NCBI GenBank assembly: GCA_963832355.1
Contig: CAWHTX010000014.1
Coordinates: forward strand, 1 to 64,000
Reading direction: 5' to 3'
Length of the DNA stretch: 64,000 nucleotides
From: DATFVA01 sp963832355
Lineage (GTDB): Bacteria > Bacteroidota > Ignavibacteria > Ignavibacteriales > Ignavibacteriaceae
The notes under the pieces are model-generated. The model saw only the letters and a list, made by a program, of their open reading frames with translations, searched no databases and was not told where the DNA came from. Position numbers and translations under genes: made by a program. This document shows positions 8,990 to 17,939 of this stretch, piece by piece; positions within the stretch are counted from its first letter, which is position 1; the number at the start of each line of letters is the position of its first letter.

Positions 8990-9337
8990 ATGAAAGAATT
9001 CGTGTTATTATTCAGGCAGCCAGGTTATGATTACAGCGGCGCGTCGCCAAAAGAGATGCAGGAACTCTCAAAAAGGTGGTATGACTGGTGGAAAAACATT
9101 GAAAGTCAGGGAAAACTTGCAAGTCGCGGACCGCGGCTTGCAAGTGAAGGAAAAGTGCTTAGAAAGGGTGGGATTATTACTGACGGTCCTTTCGTTGAGA
9201 TAAGAGAAATACTTGGAAGTTTTATTATAGTAAAAGCCGAAAGCCTGGAAGAAGCCACCACACTAGCTCACGGTTGTCCCGCCATTGAGCAAGGAGGCAG
9301 TGTTGAGATCAGGCAGGTTTACGATGTAAAAAATTAA
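8990..9337 (+). CDS. YCII-related (DGPF) protein
   Basis: A 115-residue protein of the YCII/DGPF family: MKEFVLLFRQPG at the start, the signature TDGPFVEIREILGSF in the middle, and an aliphatic C-terminal strand. DGPF proteins are the conserved genomic partners of ECF42-type sigma factors, and one follows 38 bases downstream. Exact chemistry is unknown. GAAGGAAAA precedes the ATG. Confidence 0.88.
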   Translation: MKEFVLLFRQPGYDYSGASPKEMQELSKRWYDWWKNIESQGKLASRGPRLASEGKVLRKGGIITDGPFVEIREILGSFIIVKAESLEEATTLAHGCPAIEQGGSVEIRQVYDVKN

Positions 9338-9375
9338 TTGAAGAAGAATTCTAAAAATCATAATTATCAACAGAA

Positions 9376-10644
9376 ATGGTAGTGGATAAAGGGCAGGATA
9401 TATTAAAGGACCTATTTCAGCAGGAGTTTTCCAGGATGGTTGCCGTTATCAGCAAACAATATGGATTACAGCACATTGAAATTGCAGAAGATATTGTGAG
9501 TGAAACCTTTCTCACTGCGGCGGAAACCTGGGGAATGAAAGGAATTCCTCCGAATCCTGCAGCCTGGTTGTACACAGTGGCTAAAAACAGAACCCTGTAT
9601 CATTTCAGAAGAGGCAAAATATTCGAAAAAAAGGTAGTGCCCGAGCTGACTGAGAAATATGAAGAGCAAAGCAGTAAAGATGACCTGGACTTTTCAATCC
9701 GGAACATCAAAGACAGTCAGTTACAAATGATGTTTGCCATCTGTCATCCCGCAATTGCGAGTGAAGCCCAGGCAGGTTTAGCATTACGGATCTTGTGCGG
9801 ATTCGGTATAGATGAAATTGCCGAAGCATTTTTAAGCAGTAAAGAAACCATCAATAAAAGATTATACAGGGCAAAAGAAAAATTACGGACAGAGAACATA
9901 AAGCTGGAGCTGCCAGCGGAGAACGAAATTGCCGTCCGGCTGGATAACGTTCTGCTCATCATTTACCTTCTCTTCAACGAAGGATATTACTCAAAAACTC
10001 AGAACCAGATACTGCGCAGGGAACTATGTCTTGAAGCGATGCGGCTTGGTTTAATGCTGACAGAAAACGAGACTACCAACCTGCCTAAAACAAATGCTTT
10101 GATGGCGCTTATGTGTTTTCATGCCTCCAGATTTGATGCAAGGGAATCTGAAGACGGTTCATTAATACTCTACCAGGATCAGAAAGAGGAGGCGTGGGAC
10201 GGGGAATTAATTAACCGGGGAATTCATTACTTAAACCTATCAGCCAGGGGCAATGAGATCAGTTCATATCACCTTGAAGCAAGGATTGCTTACTGGCACT
10301 GCATAAAAGAAGACACAAAAGAAAAATGGGAAGAAGTTCTGCAGCTGTACAATCAGCTTCTGCTGGTTAAATACTCGCACACTGCTGTTCTGAACAGAAT
10401 CTATGCGTTATACAAAGTAGAAGGAGCACAGGCTGCAGCGGTCGAAGCAGAGGAATCAGGATTGAATACGCCCTACTACTCAAGCTCCTGCGGATATTAC
10501 CTACTGCTCGGCGAACTTTACAAAAACATCGATCCCGAAAAAGCAAAAACGAACCTCCGCAAAGCATTAAGGCTGGCAAAAACTGATTCGGAAAAAGCGA
10601 GCATCAGGAGGAAGCTTGAATCGTTCCTGCCCGAAGATAGTTAG
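9376..10644 (+). CDS. ECF sigma factor with TPR/DUF6596 extension (ECF42-like)
   Basis: A 422-residue sigma factor. Region 2 lies at ~10-85 (EFSRMVAVISKQYG, PNPAAWLYTVAKNRTLYHFRR), region 4 at ~115-170 (LRILCGFGIDEIAEAFLSSKETINKRLYRAKEKL). The remaining ~240 residues are the helical DUF6596/TPR-like extension (LFNEGYY, EAMRLG, NRIYALYKVEGAQAA) typical of ECF42. In that group the extension, rather than a separate anti-sigma factor, is thought to control activity, and DGPF genes are targets. Its 3' end overlaps the convergent gene at 10604 by 41 bp. The Shine-Dalgarno is weak. Confidence 0.87.
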   Translation: MVVDKGQDILKDLFQQEFSRMVAVISKQYGLQHIEIAEDIVSETFLTAAETWGMKGIPPNPAAWLYTVAKNRTLYHFRRGKIFEKKVVPELTEKYEEQSSKDDLDFSIRNIKDSQLQMMFAICHPAIASEAQAGLALRILCGFGIDEIAEAFLSSKETINKRLYRAKEKLRTENIKLELPAENEIAVRLDNVLLIIYLLFNEGYYSKTQNQILRRELCLEAMRLGLMLTENETTNLPKTNALMALMCFHASRFDARESEDGSLILYQDQKEEAWDGELINRGIHYLNLSARGNEISSYHLEARIAYWHCIKEDTKEKWEEVLQLYNQLLLVKYSHTAVLNRIYALYKVEGAQAAAVEAEESGLNTPYYSSSCGYYLLLGELYKNIDPEKAKTNLRKALRLAKTDSEKASIRRKLESFLPEDS

Positions 10645-11200
10645 CAAAAATAATTCCCTTTGGCGAAGTTCTGCTGTCTACCAGCTCAAAAGCCGCAGGT
10701 ATGGTTCCTTCTGCAAACAGGCGTTTTCCCGTACCGAGCATTATCGGAAAAATTTTAAGCCACAATTCATCCACCAGATTGTGTTTCAAAAGAGTTTGAA
10801 CCAGGCTGCCGCTGCCCCAAACCTGCAAGTCAGTACCGTCTCTTTTCTGAAGCTTCTGCACCTCTTCGGAGGCATTGCCGGCAAGGAGCACTGAATTTTC
10901 CCAATCAAGTTTGAGCGATGAGTTGTGTGAGGCAACATACTTTTTCACTTCGTTAATACCAGGCCAGCCTTCGGCGTGCTGAGGCCAGTACCTCGAGAAG
11001 ATATCGTAGGTCTTTCTGCCGAGGAGCAAATCAGTTCGCCGCGACATCTGTTCAACCATTGCATTGCGGGAAAAGTCATCCCTGTAGGGATCCATCCACC
11101 CGCCATACTTAAAGCCATCCGCAGTATCTTCCCTTGAGCTGCCTGGTGCCTGCATAACTCCGTCTAAGGTTATAAATTCGATAACAATTATTTTTCTCAT
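10604..11200 (-). CDS. RibD C-terminal / dihydrofolate-reductase-like protein
   Basis: A 198-residue protein of the bifunctional deaminase-reductase C-terminal fold: EFITLDGVMQAPG at the start, LLLGRKTYDIFSRYWP, LQVWGSGSLVQTLLKHNLVDEL and LGTGKRLFAEG. These proteins bind NADPH, but the substrate of the stand-alone form is generally unknown. They are common in ECF42/DGPF neighbourhoods, consistent with its place here. The ATG has GAGGAG upstream; the 3' end overlaps the convergent sigma gene. Confidence 0.85.
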   Translation of the reverse strand: MRKIIVIEFITLDGVMQAPGSSREDTADGFKYGGWMDPYRDDFSRNAMVEQMSRRTDLLLGRKTYDIFSRYWPQHAEGWPGINEVKKYVASHNSSLKLDWENSVLLAGNASEEVQKLQKRDGTDLQVWGSGSLVQTLLKHNLVDELWLKIFPIMLGTGKRLFAEGTIPAAFELVDSRTSPKGIIFANYLRAGTIQASS

Positions 11201-11603
11201 AATCTCCTCGGTTTTAAGAATGATGATAGTTGTTTATTAAATCTGTGATTCAATAGTACGAAACTTAGGCAAAGACCAAAAGGTATTACTCCGACATTTA
11301 GAGGGGCAAATACGACATAGTGACCGGAGCAAGGTTGGAATTTCTGATCAAACTTTGAATCGTCATTAAATTAGTTGAAAGAAAAGGAGTTGCATTCTCA
11401 TCAATTGTTCTTCACTCTTAGCAAATCATATAAAATCTGATTTAAGCCAAGGTTTTCGCCATCCCATTTGGTTTGTTGTAAATCCAAAACAAAACTATAG
11501 TTTTGAATAGCCTTAAACAAGGTACATATCGGACTTTGTGACGGGCAGATTTAGCCATCCCGGAAGCTACGAATGGATTGGATGGGGGAGATGTCATTTG
11601 ATA
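11201..11603. other. 403-bp intergenic stretch
   Basis: No open frame with coding character, strong hairpin or repeat was seen. It separates the reductase-like gene (start at 11200) from the 3' end of the beta-helix gene and probably includes the promoter of the former. Confidence 0.5.
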
Positions 11604-13451
11604 CTACTTCAGCAGAATCATCTTGCCTATATCGCTGAATACGAGTGTATTTCTGTCGTTAGTTACCATAATCATATAGAGATACACGCCGGAGGCTATT
11701 TGGCTGTTTGATGGACCTACCGGGATGTTCAAACCGGAAGCCTTGCTTCGCTCGTGCTGATCTGGCCGGAATACTACTGCGTGATATCCCTTAGCCTGGT
11801 GCTGGTTTACAAGCACCCTAACCAACTCTCCTTTTATATCATATACATAAAGCTTTACATAACCGGCTTCCTTTAAGCGATAGGGGATGATGGTTGAAGG
11901 ATTAAATGGATTGGGATAGTTGCTAAGCAGCCTGTAATTTTCAATTGCGGCAGGCTGGTGATCTTTTAGTCCGGTTACAAATACCGATACCTCTTCGCCC
12001 GGCTGCGACTGATTTCCCTGGTTGTCAAATGCCGTAATAAGATAGTAAAAGTTTTTCTCTCCACTGAAGGAGGGCCAGTGGTTATAAAATACTGTGTCGC
12101 CGGTTTCTCCAACGATCTTTGTAGAATCATAAATAAAATTGCTGACAGTATCCCTGTAGATCCTGTAATGAGAAAGGTCCGCCTCTGTGTTTGCATTCCA
12201 GGTCAGCTTTACCAGACTGTCTTCAATTGATGCTGTGATATTGTGCGGAGGACGGGGAGCAAGGTCCAGGTAAGTGTACAACTCACCATAAGGACCGCCG
12301 TACAAACCAATATCACTTCTGCTGCCATCCTTATCGTGTACGGCAGGATCTCCGGCATCAATAAGCGGGGAGTATTTCTGCAGGTGAAAATCCAGATCTC
12401 CCATCAGAGGATCATCATTTACCACCATCGGATCCAGGTTAAGATTAGTGCTGTCACCGGTAAACCCGGAATAAAAAGCATCGGTTCTCCAAAATTCGTT
12501 ATATTTGACTGCAGGAGTGGCACCTCCAAAGAGATATATACCGACTGCGGCATCGGTAATCACGTTGTTCTTAAGTGTATCAGAGCTGCCACTTGTAATT
12601 CCTTTTGAAACAGGTCCGTATATATAGTTGTTGTAAATCCGGGTGTAATCTCCTCCCTGACTGGATATGCCTTCCTCTCCCGCATAAATTAAATTGTTAT
12701 ATACCATTACCGAATCGCAGTTTATAAGAAGAATGCCGAATGCAGGAAAGGCAAATATTAAATTGTTTTTTATTAAAGCTTTCGACCGGGAATCCTTCCA
12801 GATAGCGAAGTTACGGTCGGTATATATTATATTTGAATCAATAACAGTTGAATCATTGTAATCCCAAACTTGTGCGTGTATACCTATATTCCCGCCTATA
12901 GTATGAGATCCCACATACAGAAAATTTTTCCTGATCAACGAATTTGAATTTGTAAGGTCTATTCCTGCGGTATAGATATCTTTCAGAACATTGCCGTATA
13001 CCTTAGTATCGGCGTCGTGTATCCAAACCCCACGGCCTGTATTCATAATAGAATTACTCTCAATTAGACTTCCGTTCCCGACGACATCAACAGCAGTGCT
13101 GGCTATTGTATCGCTGGCGCTGACCTGGAAGCCTTTAAGAGTGCAGCTGTCAACGAGGGTAACCACTGCGCCGGAAAGTCCGGGGAAACTGATTACGGTG
13201 CTGTCCATTCCCGCGCCTATCAACGATAAGCCAGGGATCATTACAACCCGTTCTTCATAAACTCCATTGGCTACATAGATCGTATCACCAAAGGAAGAGA
13301 TATTTACCGCACTCATTATTGAATCGGCCGCCGTTTCCCAGGTAAGGTAAGGGGGTGTGTTGCTGCCGGAATGGCTTACATAGCGGACTTCACCAGGGAT
13401 AAGCGAAAAATTTATCAATACCACGAAAATAAATAGTACGAATTTTTTCAT
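11604..13451 (-). CDS. secreted parallel beta-helix protein with Fn3-like and type IX sorting domains
   Basis: About 615 residues after a signal peptide (MKKFVLFIFVVLINFSLIPG). Residues ~25-390 form a right-handed beta-helix of pectate-lyase type with repeated NNLIY/NNYIY/NNVIT rungs, starting from the DTIYVANGVYEERV motif of DUF1565-like helices. A fibronectin-III-like domain follows (~395-490), then a sorting domain (NYPNPFNPSTII ... GVYLYMIMVTN). It is probably a surface polysaccharide-binding or -cleaving protein; no catalytic residues are assigned. GTG at 13463 is in frame, but GGGGG seven bases before the ATG at 13451 supports the latter. Confidence 0.85.
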   Translation of the reverse strand: MKKFVLFIFVVLINFSLIPGEVRYVSHSGSNTPPYLTWETAADSIMSAVNISSFGDTIYVANGVYEERVVMIPGLSLIGAGMDSTVISFPGLSGAVVTLVDSCTLKGFQVSASDTIASTAVDVVGNGSLIESNSIMNTGRGVWIHDADTKVYGNVLKDIYTAGIDLTNSNSLIRKNFLYVGSHTIGGNIGIHAQVWDYNDSTVIDSNIIYTDRNFAIWKDSRSKALIKNNLIFAFPAFGILLINCDSVMVYNNLIYAGEEGISSQGGDYTRIYNNYIYGPVSKGITSGSSDTLKNNVITDAAVGIYLFGGATPAVKYNEFWRTDAFYSGFTGDSTNLNLDPMVVNDDPLMGDLDFHLQKYSPLIDAGDPAVHDKDGSRSDIGLYGGPYGELYTYLDLAPRPPHNITASIEDSLVKLTWNANTEADLSHYRIYRDTVSNFIYDSTKIVGETGDTVFYNHWPSFSGEKNFYYLITAFDNQGNQSQPGEEVSVFVTGLKDHQPAAIENYRLLSNYPNPFNPSTIIPYRLKEAGYVKLYVYDIKGELVRVLVNQHQAKGYHAVVFRPDQHERSKASGLNIPVGPSNSQIASGVYLYMIMVTNDRNTLVFSDIGKMILLK

Positions 13452-13605
13452 ATCGGCCCCCACAAAAAAGATAATATGATTCAGGAAGATTGTACATAAG
13501 ACCCCGGAACCACTTCAATTTTTAATTGGGTTTAATTTAGAGAACTCAGTTTTGCTACAGTCGGGCTATGCTCTCCTTCCGTTACCCCGAGGATTACTTT
13601 AATTG

Positions 13606-14556
13606 TCAGCGAATTAAGATCATTTTTTTTGACATAGAAAAATCATTACTGCTTAATCTATAAACGTAAACTCCGCTTGGTAATTTGGTTCCTTCAAATT
13701 CAATTTCATACTTACCGGCACTTTTCATTTCATGTACGAGTATTTTAACTTCGTTACCCAATACATCATACACAGTCAGAGTTACAAAGCCAGTTTGTGG
13801 AATAATAAAATGAATATGTGTTGAGGGATTAAAGGGATTCGGATAATTCTGGAATAAATTATATTGATCTATCAACTCTCTCTCATTCTCAATATCTACT
13901 GTAACCGTATCCTTTATGCAGCGAATCGAGTACTTCATTACCTTAAACCAGTCGTAAACGGATGAAGCTGCATTATCGTAGGATAAATATCTCTCTCTTG
14001 CTTTTGTTTGACTTATTTGAGTTGAAGTCCAGAATACAGCATGTGTTCCCAATAACTGAAAGATATGGGGATTATAATATCCGTCATATTCCCCGGCCGG
14101 CAGACCTGAAAACCCGCTACTGTTTGTAGCCCCTGTGTTTGGTAAAAGCCAGTGCTCACTTCCGGCTTCTTTCATTTTTCCGCCTGCCACAGAAAATCCG
14201 CCCAGGTAGTTTTCCAGAATTGTCCATTCCTCATCTGTTGGAACATGCCACTCACAAGGGCAGACGCCCTGGGTTCCTTGTTCTGCCGAGCCATTCATTG
14301 CCGCATCCCAGGTATAGAGTAATCCATAAATTTCCGCAAGGCTATCACGATTGTTATATGCGGCTACGTCCGGTATTTCCGATCCGTCATAATAATGTAA
14401 TGATTTTAAATTCTCCTTAAACCATGTCTGTGAGCCGATAGTAACGGTATTATATACATTTCCGTCATAATCAGTAACGGTTTGACTTAAAGCAAGCCCG
14501 TTTATCAGGATGATCAGAAACAGAGCTTTATAGATTATTGAAATTGTTTTATGCAT
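13606..14556 (-). CDS. FISUMP-domain secreted protein with type IX sorting domain
   Basis: A 316-residue secreted protein. After the signal peptide (to ~residue 24), residues 28-215 match the Fibrobacter succinogenes major paralogous domain: DYDGNVYNTVTIGSQTWF, YGLLYTWDAAM, CPCEWHVPTDEEW, and the closing SIRCIKD. The last ~80 residues are the sorting domain (NYPNPFNPSTHI to MSKKMILIR). FISUMP proteins are surface proteins of unknown role, often present in many copies. AGAGGAAA precedes the ATG. Confidence 0.87.
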   Translation of the reverse strand: MHKTISIIYKALFLIILINGLALSQTVTDYDGNVYNTVTIGSQTWFKENLKSLHYYDGSEIPDVAAYNNRDSLAEIYGLLYTWDAAMNGSAEQGTQGVCPCEWHVPTDEEWTILENYLGGFSVAGGKMKEAGSEHWLLPNTGATNSSGFSGLPAGEYDGYYNPHIFQLLGTHAVFWTSTQISQTKARERYLSYDNAASSVYDWFKVMKYSIRCIKDTVTVDIENERELIDQYNLFQNYPNPFNPSTHIHFIIPQTGFVTLTVYDVLGNEVKILVHEMKSAGKYEIEFEGTKLPSGVYVYRLSSNDFSMSKKMILIR

Positions 14557-14640
14557 TACGGTTTCCTCTTTGAATTTTATTTGTACTAAACATAGTTATA
14601 TGTTTTTTTGATATTTTTAAATTTAGATCAATCAGACTGC

Positions 14641-14732
14641 TTTGTAGACTAACACACTTAATCTGATAATAATATCTGTTAATCCCCGGTTCACTGCAGT
14701 TGACTGCCTGATAATTGCTGTTTGTCTACAAA
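14641..14732. promoter_or_regulatory. inverted repeat upstream of LytS/LytTR genes
   Basis: TTTGTAGAC at 14641-14649 is repeated inverted as GTCTACAAA at 14724-14732, 75 bases apart and ~70-160 bases before the kinase start. This could be a spaced operator, but LytTR regulators usually bind direct repeats, so the assignment is weak. Confidence 0.3.
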
Positions 14733-14802
14733 AAGGGTAGCTGATTAAAAGAATTCTTATTTTTACATAAGAGTGATCAGATAGATATAAGGTATAAAGC
14801 AA

Positions 14803-15873
14803 TTGAAGCAGATTGAGGCAGAGATATTAAAATTAAGAAATCAAAGCCTGCTATGGCATTTGATATTCTGGTTGTTCTATCTTGTATTTTATACCTTCCA
14901 GTATGGGCTGTACCAGATGGATCTGGCAAATACATTCCTATACTGCCTTCTTTCTCTCCCGGTCGTATTATCAGCAGTATATTTTAATTTATATTTTCTG
15001 ATTCCGAAGTTCCTTCTTAAAAAGAAGTATAGATCATTTTTTTTCCTTTTTATTATTTCAGCAGGTTTCTTTACACTGCTTTTAAGAATTGATTCCTATT
15101 TTGTTGCAGTCCCATTGTTGTATTCTGGTGATTTTCTTGAACGCTATTATACAGTTGGTTTTTTCCGAATATCGTATTTGTTCTCTCACTTTGTGAGCAT
15201 TTATACTGTTGTAATGGCTGCTGCATTTATAAAGTTATTACTACAATGGTACCACAGCAGACAGCAAAATGAGTTATTGGCCAGGGAGAAACTTGAAACA
15301 GAGCTTAAATTCTTAAAATCTCAGATACATCCCCATTTTCTTTTTAACACGCTCAACAATTTATATGCACTCACACTAAAAAGGTCGGATAAAGCACCGG
15401 AAACGGTTCTTAAGCTTTCTGAGCTGCTGGAATTCATGCTTTATGACTGTAACGCATCAAAGATTAATTTAAGTAAAGAATTAAAGCTTGTTAAAAACTA
15501 CATAGATCTGGAGAAACTCAGATATGACAATGGCCTTTCTATTCAATTTGACGTAAAGGGTGACCCGTCAAAGTTAGAAATAGCGCCGCTGCTTATTCTT
15601 CCGCTGGTAGAGAATTGTTTTAAACATGGAGTAAGTGAGCAGACAAATAATTCCCGGATAAAAATTTCTCTGGATGTGGATGGTAATAAATTTTTGCTGA
15701 CAACGCAAAACAGCAAGTTAAATGAAACACAGGAAGACATCGGTGGATACAAAGAAGGCATCGGGCTTGATAATGTTATAAGAAGATTAAAATTGCTTTA
15801 CCCGAATCGCCACAAAATCGAAATAATAAATGGAGAAAATCTTCACTCAGTAAAACTGGAATTGGTGGTGTGA
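14803..15873 (+). CDS. LytS/YehU-type sensor histidine kinase
   Basis: A 356-residue membrane kinase. Residues ~20-155 contain four to five membrane segments. Residues ~170-250 hold the His_kinase signature FLKSQIHPHFLFNTLNNLYAL with the phospho-accepting His, and the C-terminal ATPase part has LPLVENCFKHGV and IGLDNVIRRLKLLYP. It would phosphorylate the regulator that starts five bases after its stop codon. The start is TTG, with AAGG about ten bases upstream; no in-frame ATG is better placed. Confidence 0.88.
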   Translation: MKQIEAEILKLRNQSLLWHLIFWLFYLVFYTFQYGLYQMDLANTFLYCLLSLPVVLSAVYFNLYFLIPKFLLKKKYRSFFFLFIISAGFFTLLLRIDSYFVAVPLLYSGDFLERYYTVGFFRISYLFSHFVSIYTVVMAAAFIKLLLQWYHSRQQNELLAREKLETELKFLKSQIHPHFLFNTLNNLYALTLKRSDKAPETVLKLSELLEFMLYDCNASKINLSKELKLVKNYIDLEKLRYDNGLSIQFDVKGDPSKLEIAPLLILPLVENCFKHGVSEQTNNSRIKISLDVDGNKFLLTTQNSKLNETQEDIGGYKEGIGLDNVIRRLKLLYPNRHKIEIINGENLHSVKLELVV

Positions 15874-15877
15874 TTAA

Positions 15878-16597
15878 ATGAAGAAAAATACCCGCTGCAT
15901 AATTGCAGATGATGAGCCGCTGGCAATTGAAGTAATCGAATCTTATCTGCAGAATATCGGCGGCTTTGATATAATTGCTAAATGCCCCAATGCTTTAACT
16001 GCTTACCAGGTGATGCAGGAAAAAACTGTTGACCTTATCTTTCTGGATATTCAGATGCCGAAACTCAGCGGTATTAATTTTATTAAATCTCTGAGCAGCC
16101 CGCCGAAGGTAATTATCACAACTGCATACCGGGATTATGCTTTGGACGGGTACGAGCTGGATGTCGTTGATTATTTATTAAAACCAATCCGCCTGGAAAG
16201 ATTTATAAAAGCAATCGATAAATATAATGCATATGCATTATCCGCCGGTAAGCCGGTTGCGGGGGAAAATAAAGCAAACCTGACTAAACCGTTTATATAT
16301 TTGAAATCTGACAGAAAAACGATTAAAACGTTTCTGGATGATATTATTTTTATTGAAGGGATGAAAGATTACGTGCTGGTCCACACGAAAGAAGGAAAAA
16401 TAATTACCAAAGAACAAATGGGGGATATGGAAAAAAAAGTGGGCAAACACGATTTTATCCGGGTTCACAAATCATATATCATTCCGGTTGAAAAGATTAC
16501 AGCATTTAATTCGAGATCAATTGAAATCGGGAAGAAAGAAATCCCGATTGGCAGAAGCTACAGGGATCAGGTCTTAAACAAGTTAGGAAACCAGTGA
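15878..16597 (+). CDS. LytTR-family response regulator
   Basis: A 239-residue regulator. Receiver domain at residues 5-125 with acidic pocket DDEP, phospho-acceptor in FLDIQMP (~57), Thr in TTAY and Lys in LLKPI. The LytTR DNA-binding domain follows (~140-238: FIYLKSDRKTIK, DIIFIEGMKDYVLVHT, RVHKSYIIP, IPIGRSYRDQV). It is transcribed with the kinase upstream. LytTR pairs in this phylum often control envelope or membrane genes; targets here are not shown. Confidence 0.9.
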   Translation: MKKNTRCIIADDEPLAIEVIESYLQNIGGFDIIAKCPNALTAYQVMQEKTVDLIFLDIQMPKLSGINFIKSLSSPPKVIITTAYRDYALDGYELDVVDYLLKPIRLERFIKAIDKYNAYALSAGKPVAGENKANLTKPFIYLKSDRKTIKTFLDDIIFIEGMKDYVLVHTKEGKIITKEQMGDMEKKVGKHDFIRVHKSYIIPVEKITAFNSRSIEIGKKEIPIGRSYRDQVLNKLGNQ

Positions 16598-16638
16598 AAT
16601 GAGTCATTAAAACCACAACTCCAAAAAGTCTCCATCTT

Positions 16639-17277
16639 CTATCTTAGAAGTATCATCTTTTTCGTCTGGATAAAGTTACCAGCCTTTAGCTGATAGAAAT
16701 AAACTCCGCTTGGTAATGCTGCTGCATTAAATTCAACCTGATGATATCCACCTTCTTTTTCTTCATTTAATATCACTGCTACTTCTTCACCTATTGAATT
16801 GAGTACAGTTATTTTAACATTAGCTTTATTCTGAATTCCAAAACCAATTGTTGTTGTTGGATTAAAGGGATTGGGATAATTCTGTTCAAGGGAGAATTCT
16901 GTTAGTGTTAATAAATTAACTTCAACTACATTTGAATATTTAAAACTTCCGTCAAGATCTATCTGCTTTAACCTGTATTTATATTGTCCTGATTTAATAT
17001 TCTTATCAATAAATGAATAGCTGTTTGATTCAGTTGAAGTTCCGTGTCCTTTTACAAATCCTGTTTTTATCCATTCTGACTTCTGATTTCTGTTTACAAT
17101 CTTCTTTTTCCGCACTTCAAAACCCGAATTATTTTTCTCTGAAGCTGTCTGCCAGATAAGACGAACATTATTCTTAACTACTTTTGCTGTGAATGAAGTG
17201 AGCTCAACGGGAGTTATACCCGGAAGAAATCTTCGCCATTTATTATTTGTTAAAACGAGTGACGGCTGGAAGATGGT
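16639..17277 (-). pseudogene. 3' remnant of a type IX-sorted surface protein
   Basis: An open frame of ~213 codons with no signal peptide or credible start. It reads TPVELTSFTAKVV, WQTASEKNNSGFEV, YRLKQIDLDGSF, NYPNPFNPTTTI and PSGVYFYQLKAGNFIQTKKMILLR, the standard C-terminal module (Fn3-like plus sorting domain) of many Ignavibacteria surface proteins. The frame is closed upstream by a stop at 17278-17280. A shorter reading from GTG at 17115 (158 residues) exists but would not be exported. The 5' part, with the functional domain, is missing. Confidence 0.7.
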
Positions 17278-17377
17278 TCACGAACACATTCGCCATTGAA
17301 TAATATATAAATAAATCAGCGGAATAATTTTCATAGTTCATTGCAAAGTCGCTGCTCTGATTTGCTTAAAAATAAAA

Positions 17378-17396
17378 AGCCCGGAAATACCGGGCT
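17378..17396 (-). terminator. rho-independent terminator, minus-strand polarity
   Basis: AGCCCGG / CCGGGCT stem with five-base loop, followed on the minus strand by TTTTTATTTTT. There is no minus-strand gene immediately upstream of it except the ClC gene ~560 bases away. Confidence 0.7.
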
Positions 17397-17555
17397 AAAT
17401 TAAGGTTCCGGCAGAGTGCCTAACTAAATTTTAAGATGCCCCTGGGAATATTTATGCCCCGAAGATTCGTTTATTAAATCAAAAAACTGATTATTTTACA
17501 AACATAGAAAATCAAATGAAACGGGCATTAGTATAACATAATAATATACTTAACT

Positions 17556-17822
17556 ATGAAAACAATAAACATTGAAATATTCGGTAAAAAGGACTGTCAT
17601 CTCTGTGAAGAAGCAGAAGAGGTTTTGCACAGAATCCAGGCTGACTATGATTTTCACATTAATCATATTGATATAACACAGAATGAAGAGCTGTTCAAAA
17701 AGTACGGGGAAGAAATCCCCGTCATTTTCCTAAACGGGGAAAAAATATTCAAATATAAAATTGATGAACAACAACTGATAAATATTTTAAATAATGCTTA
17801 TAAAAACGACGGATCCGATTAG
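17556..17822 (+). CDS. glutaredoxin-like (DUF836-type) protein
   Basis: An 88-residue thioredoxin-fold protein with an N-terminal redox motif CHLC (residues 14-17) after IEIFGKKD, the cis-proline segment EEIPVIFLNGE, and a C-terminal helix. It is likely a cytoplasmic disulfide carrier; the substrate is unknown. No strong Shine-Dalgarno is visible before the ATG. It is monocistronic and convergent with the ClC gene. Confidence 0.85.
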   Translation: MKTINIEIFGKKDCHLCEEAEEVLHRIQADYDFHINHIDITQNEELFKKYGEEIPVIFLNGEKIFKYKIDEQQLINILNNAYKNDGSD

Positions 17823-17939
17823 AAAAATCACTGTTAATTAAGTGTCTACTGCAGCTTTTACTTGCTTTTTAGAATTTTATGACAAAAAGGGGTCTAATTC
17901 ATCGAAGTAATTGTAAATAAAGCCTATTATGTAAAACTG

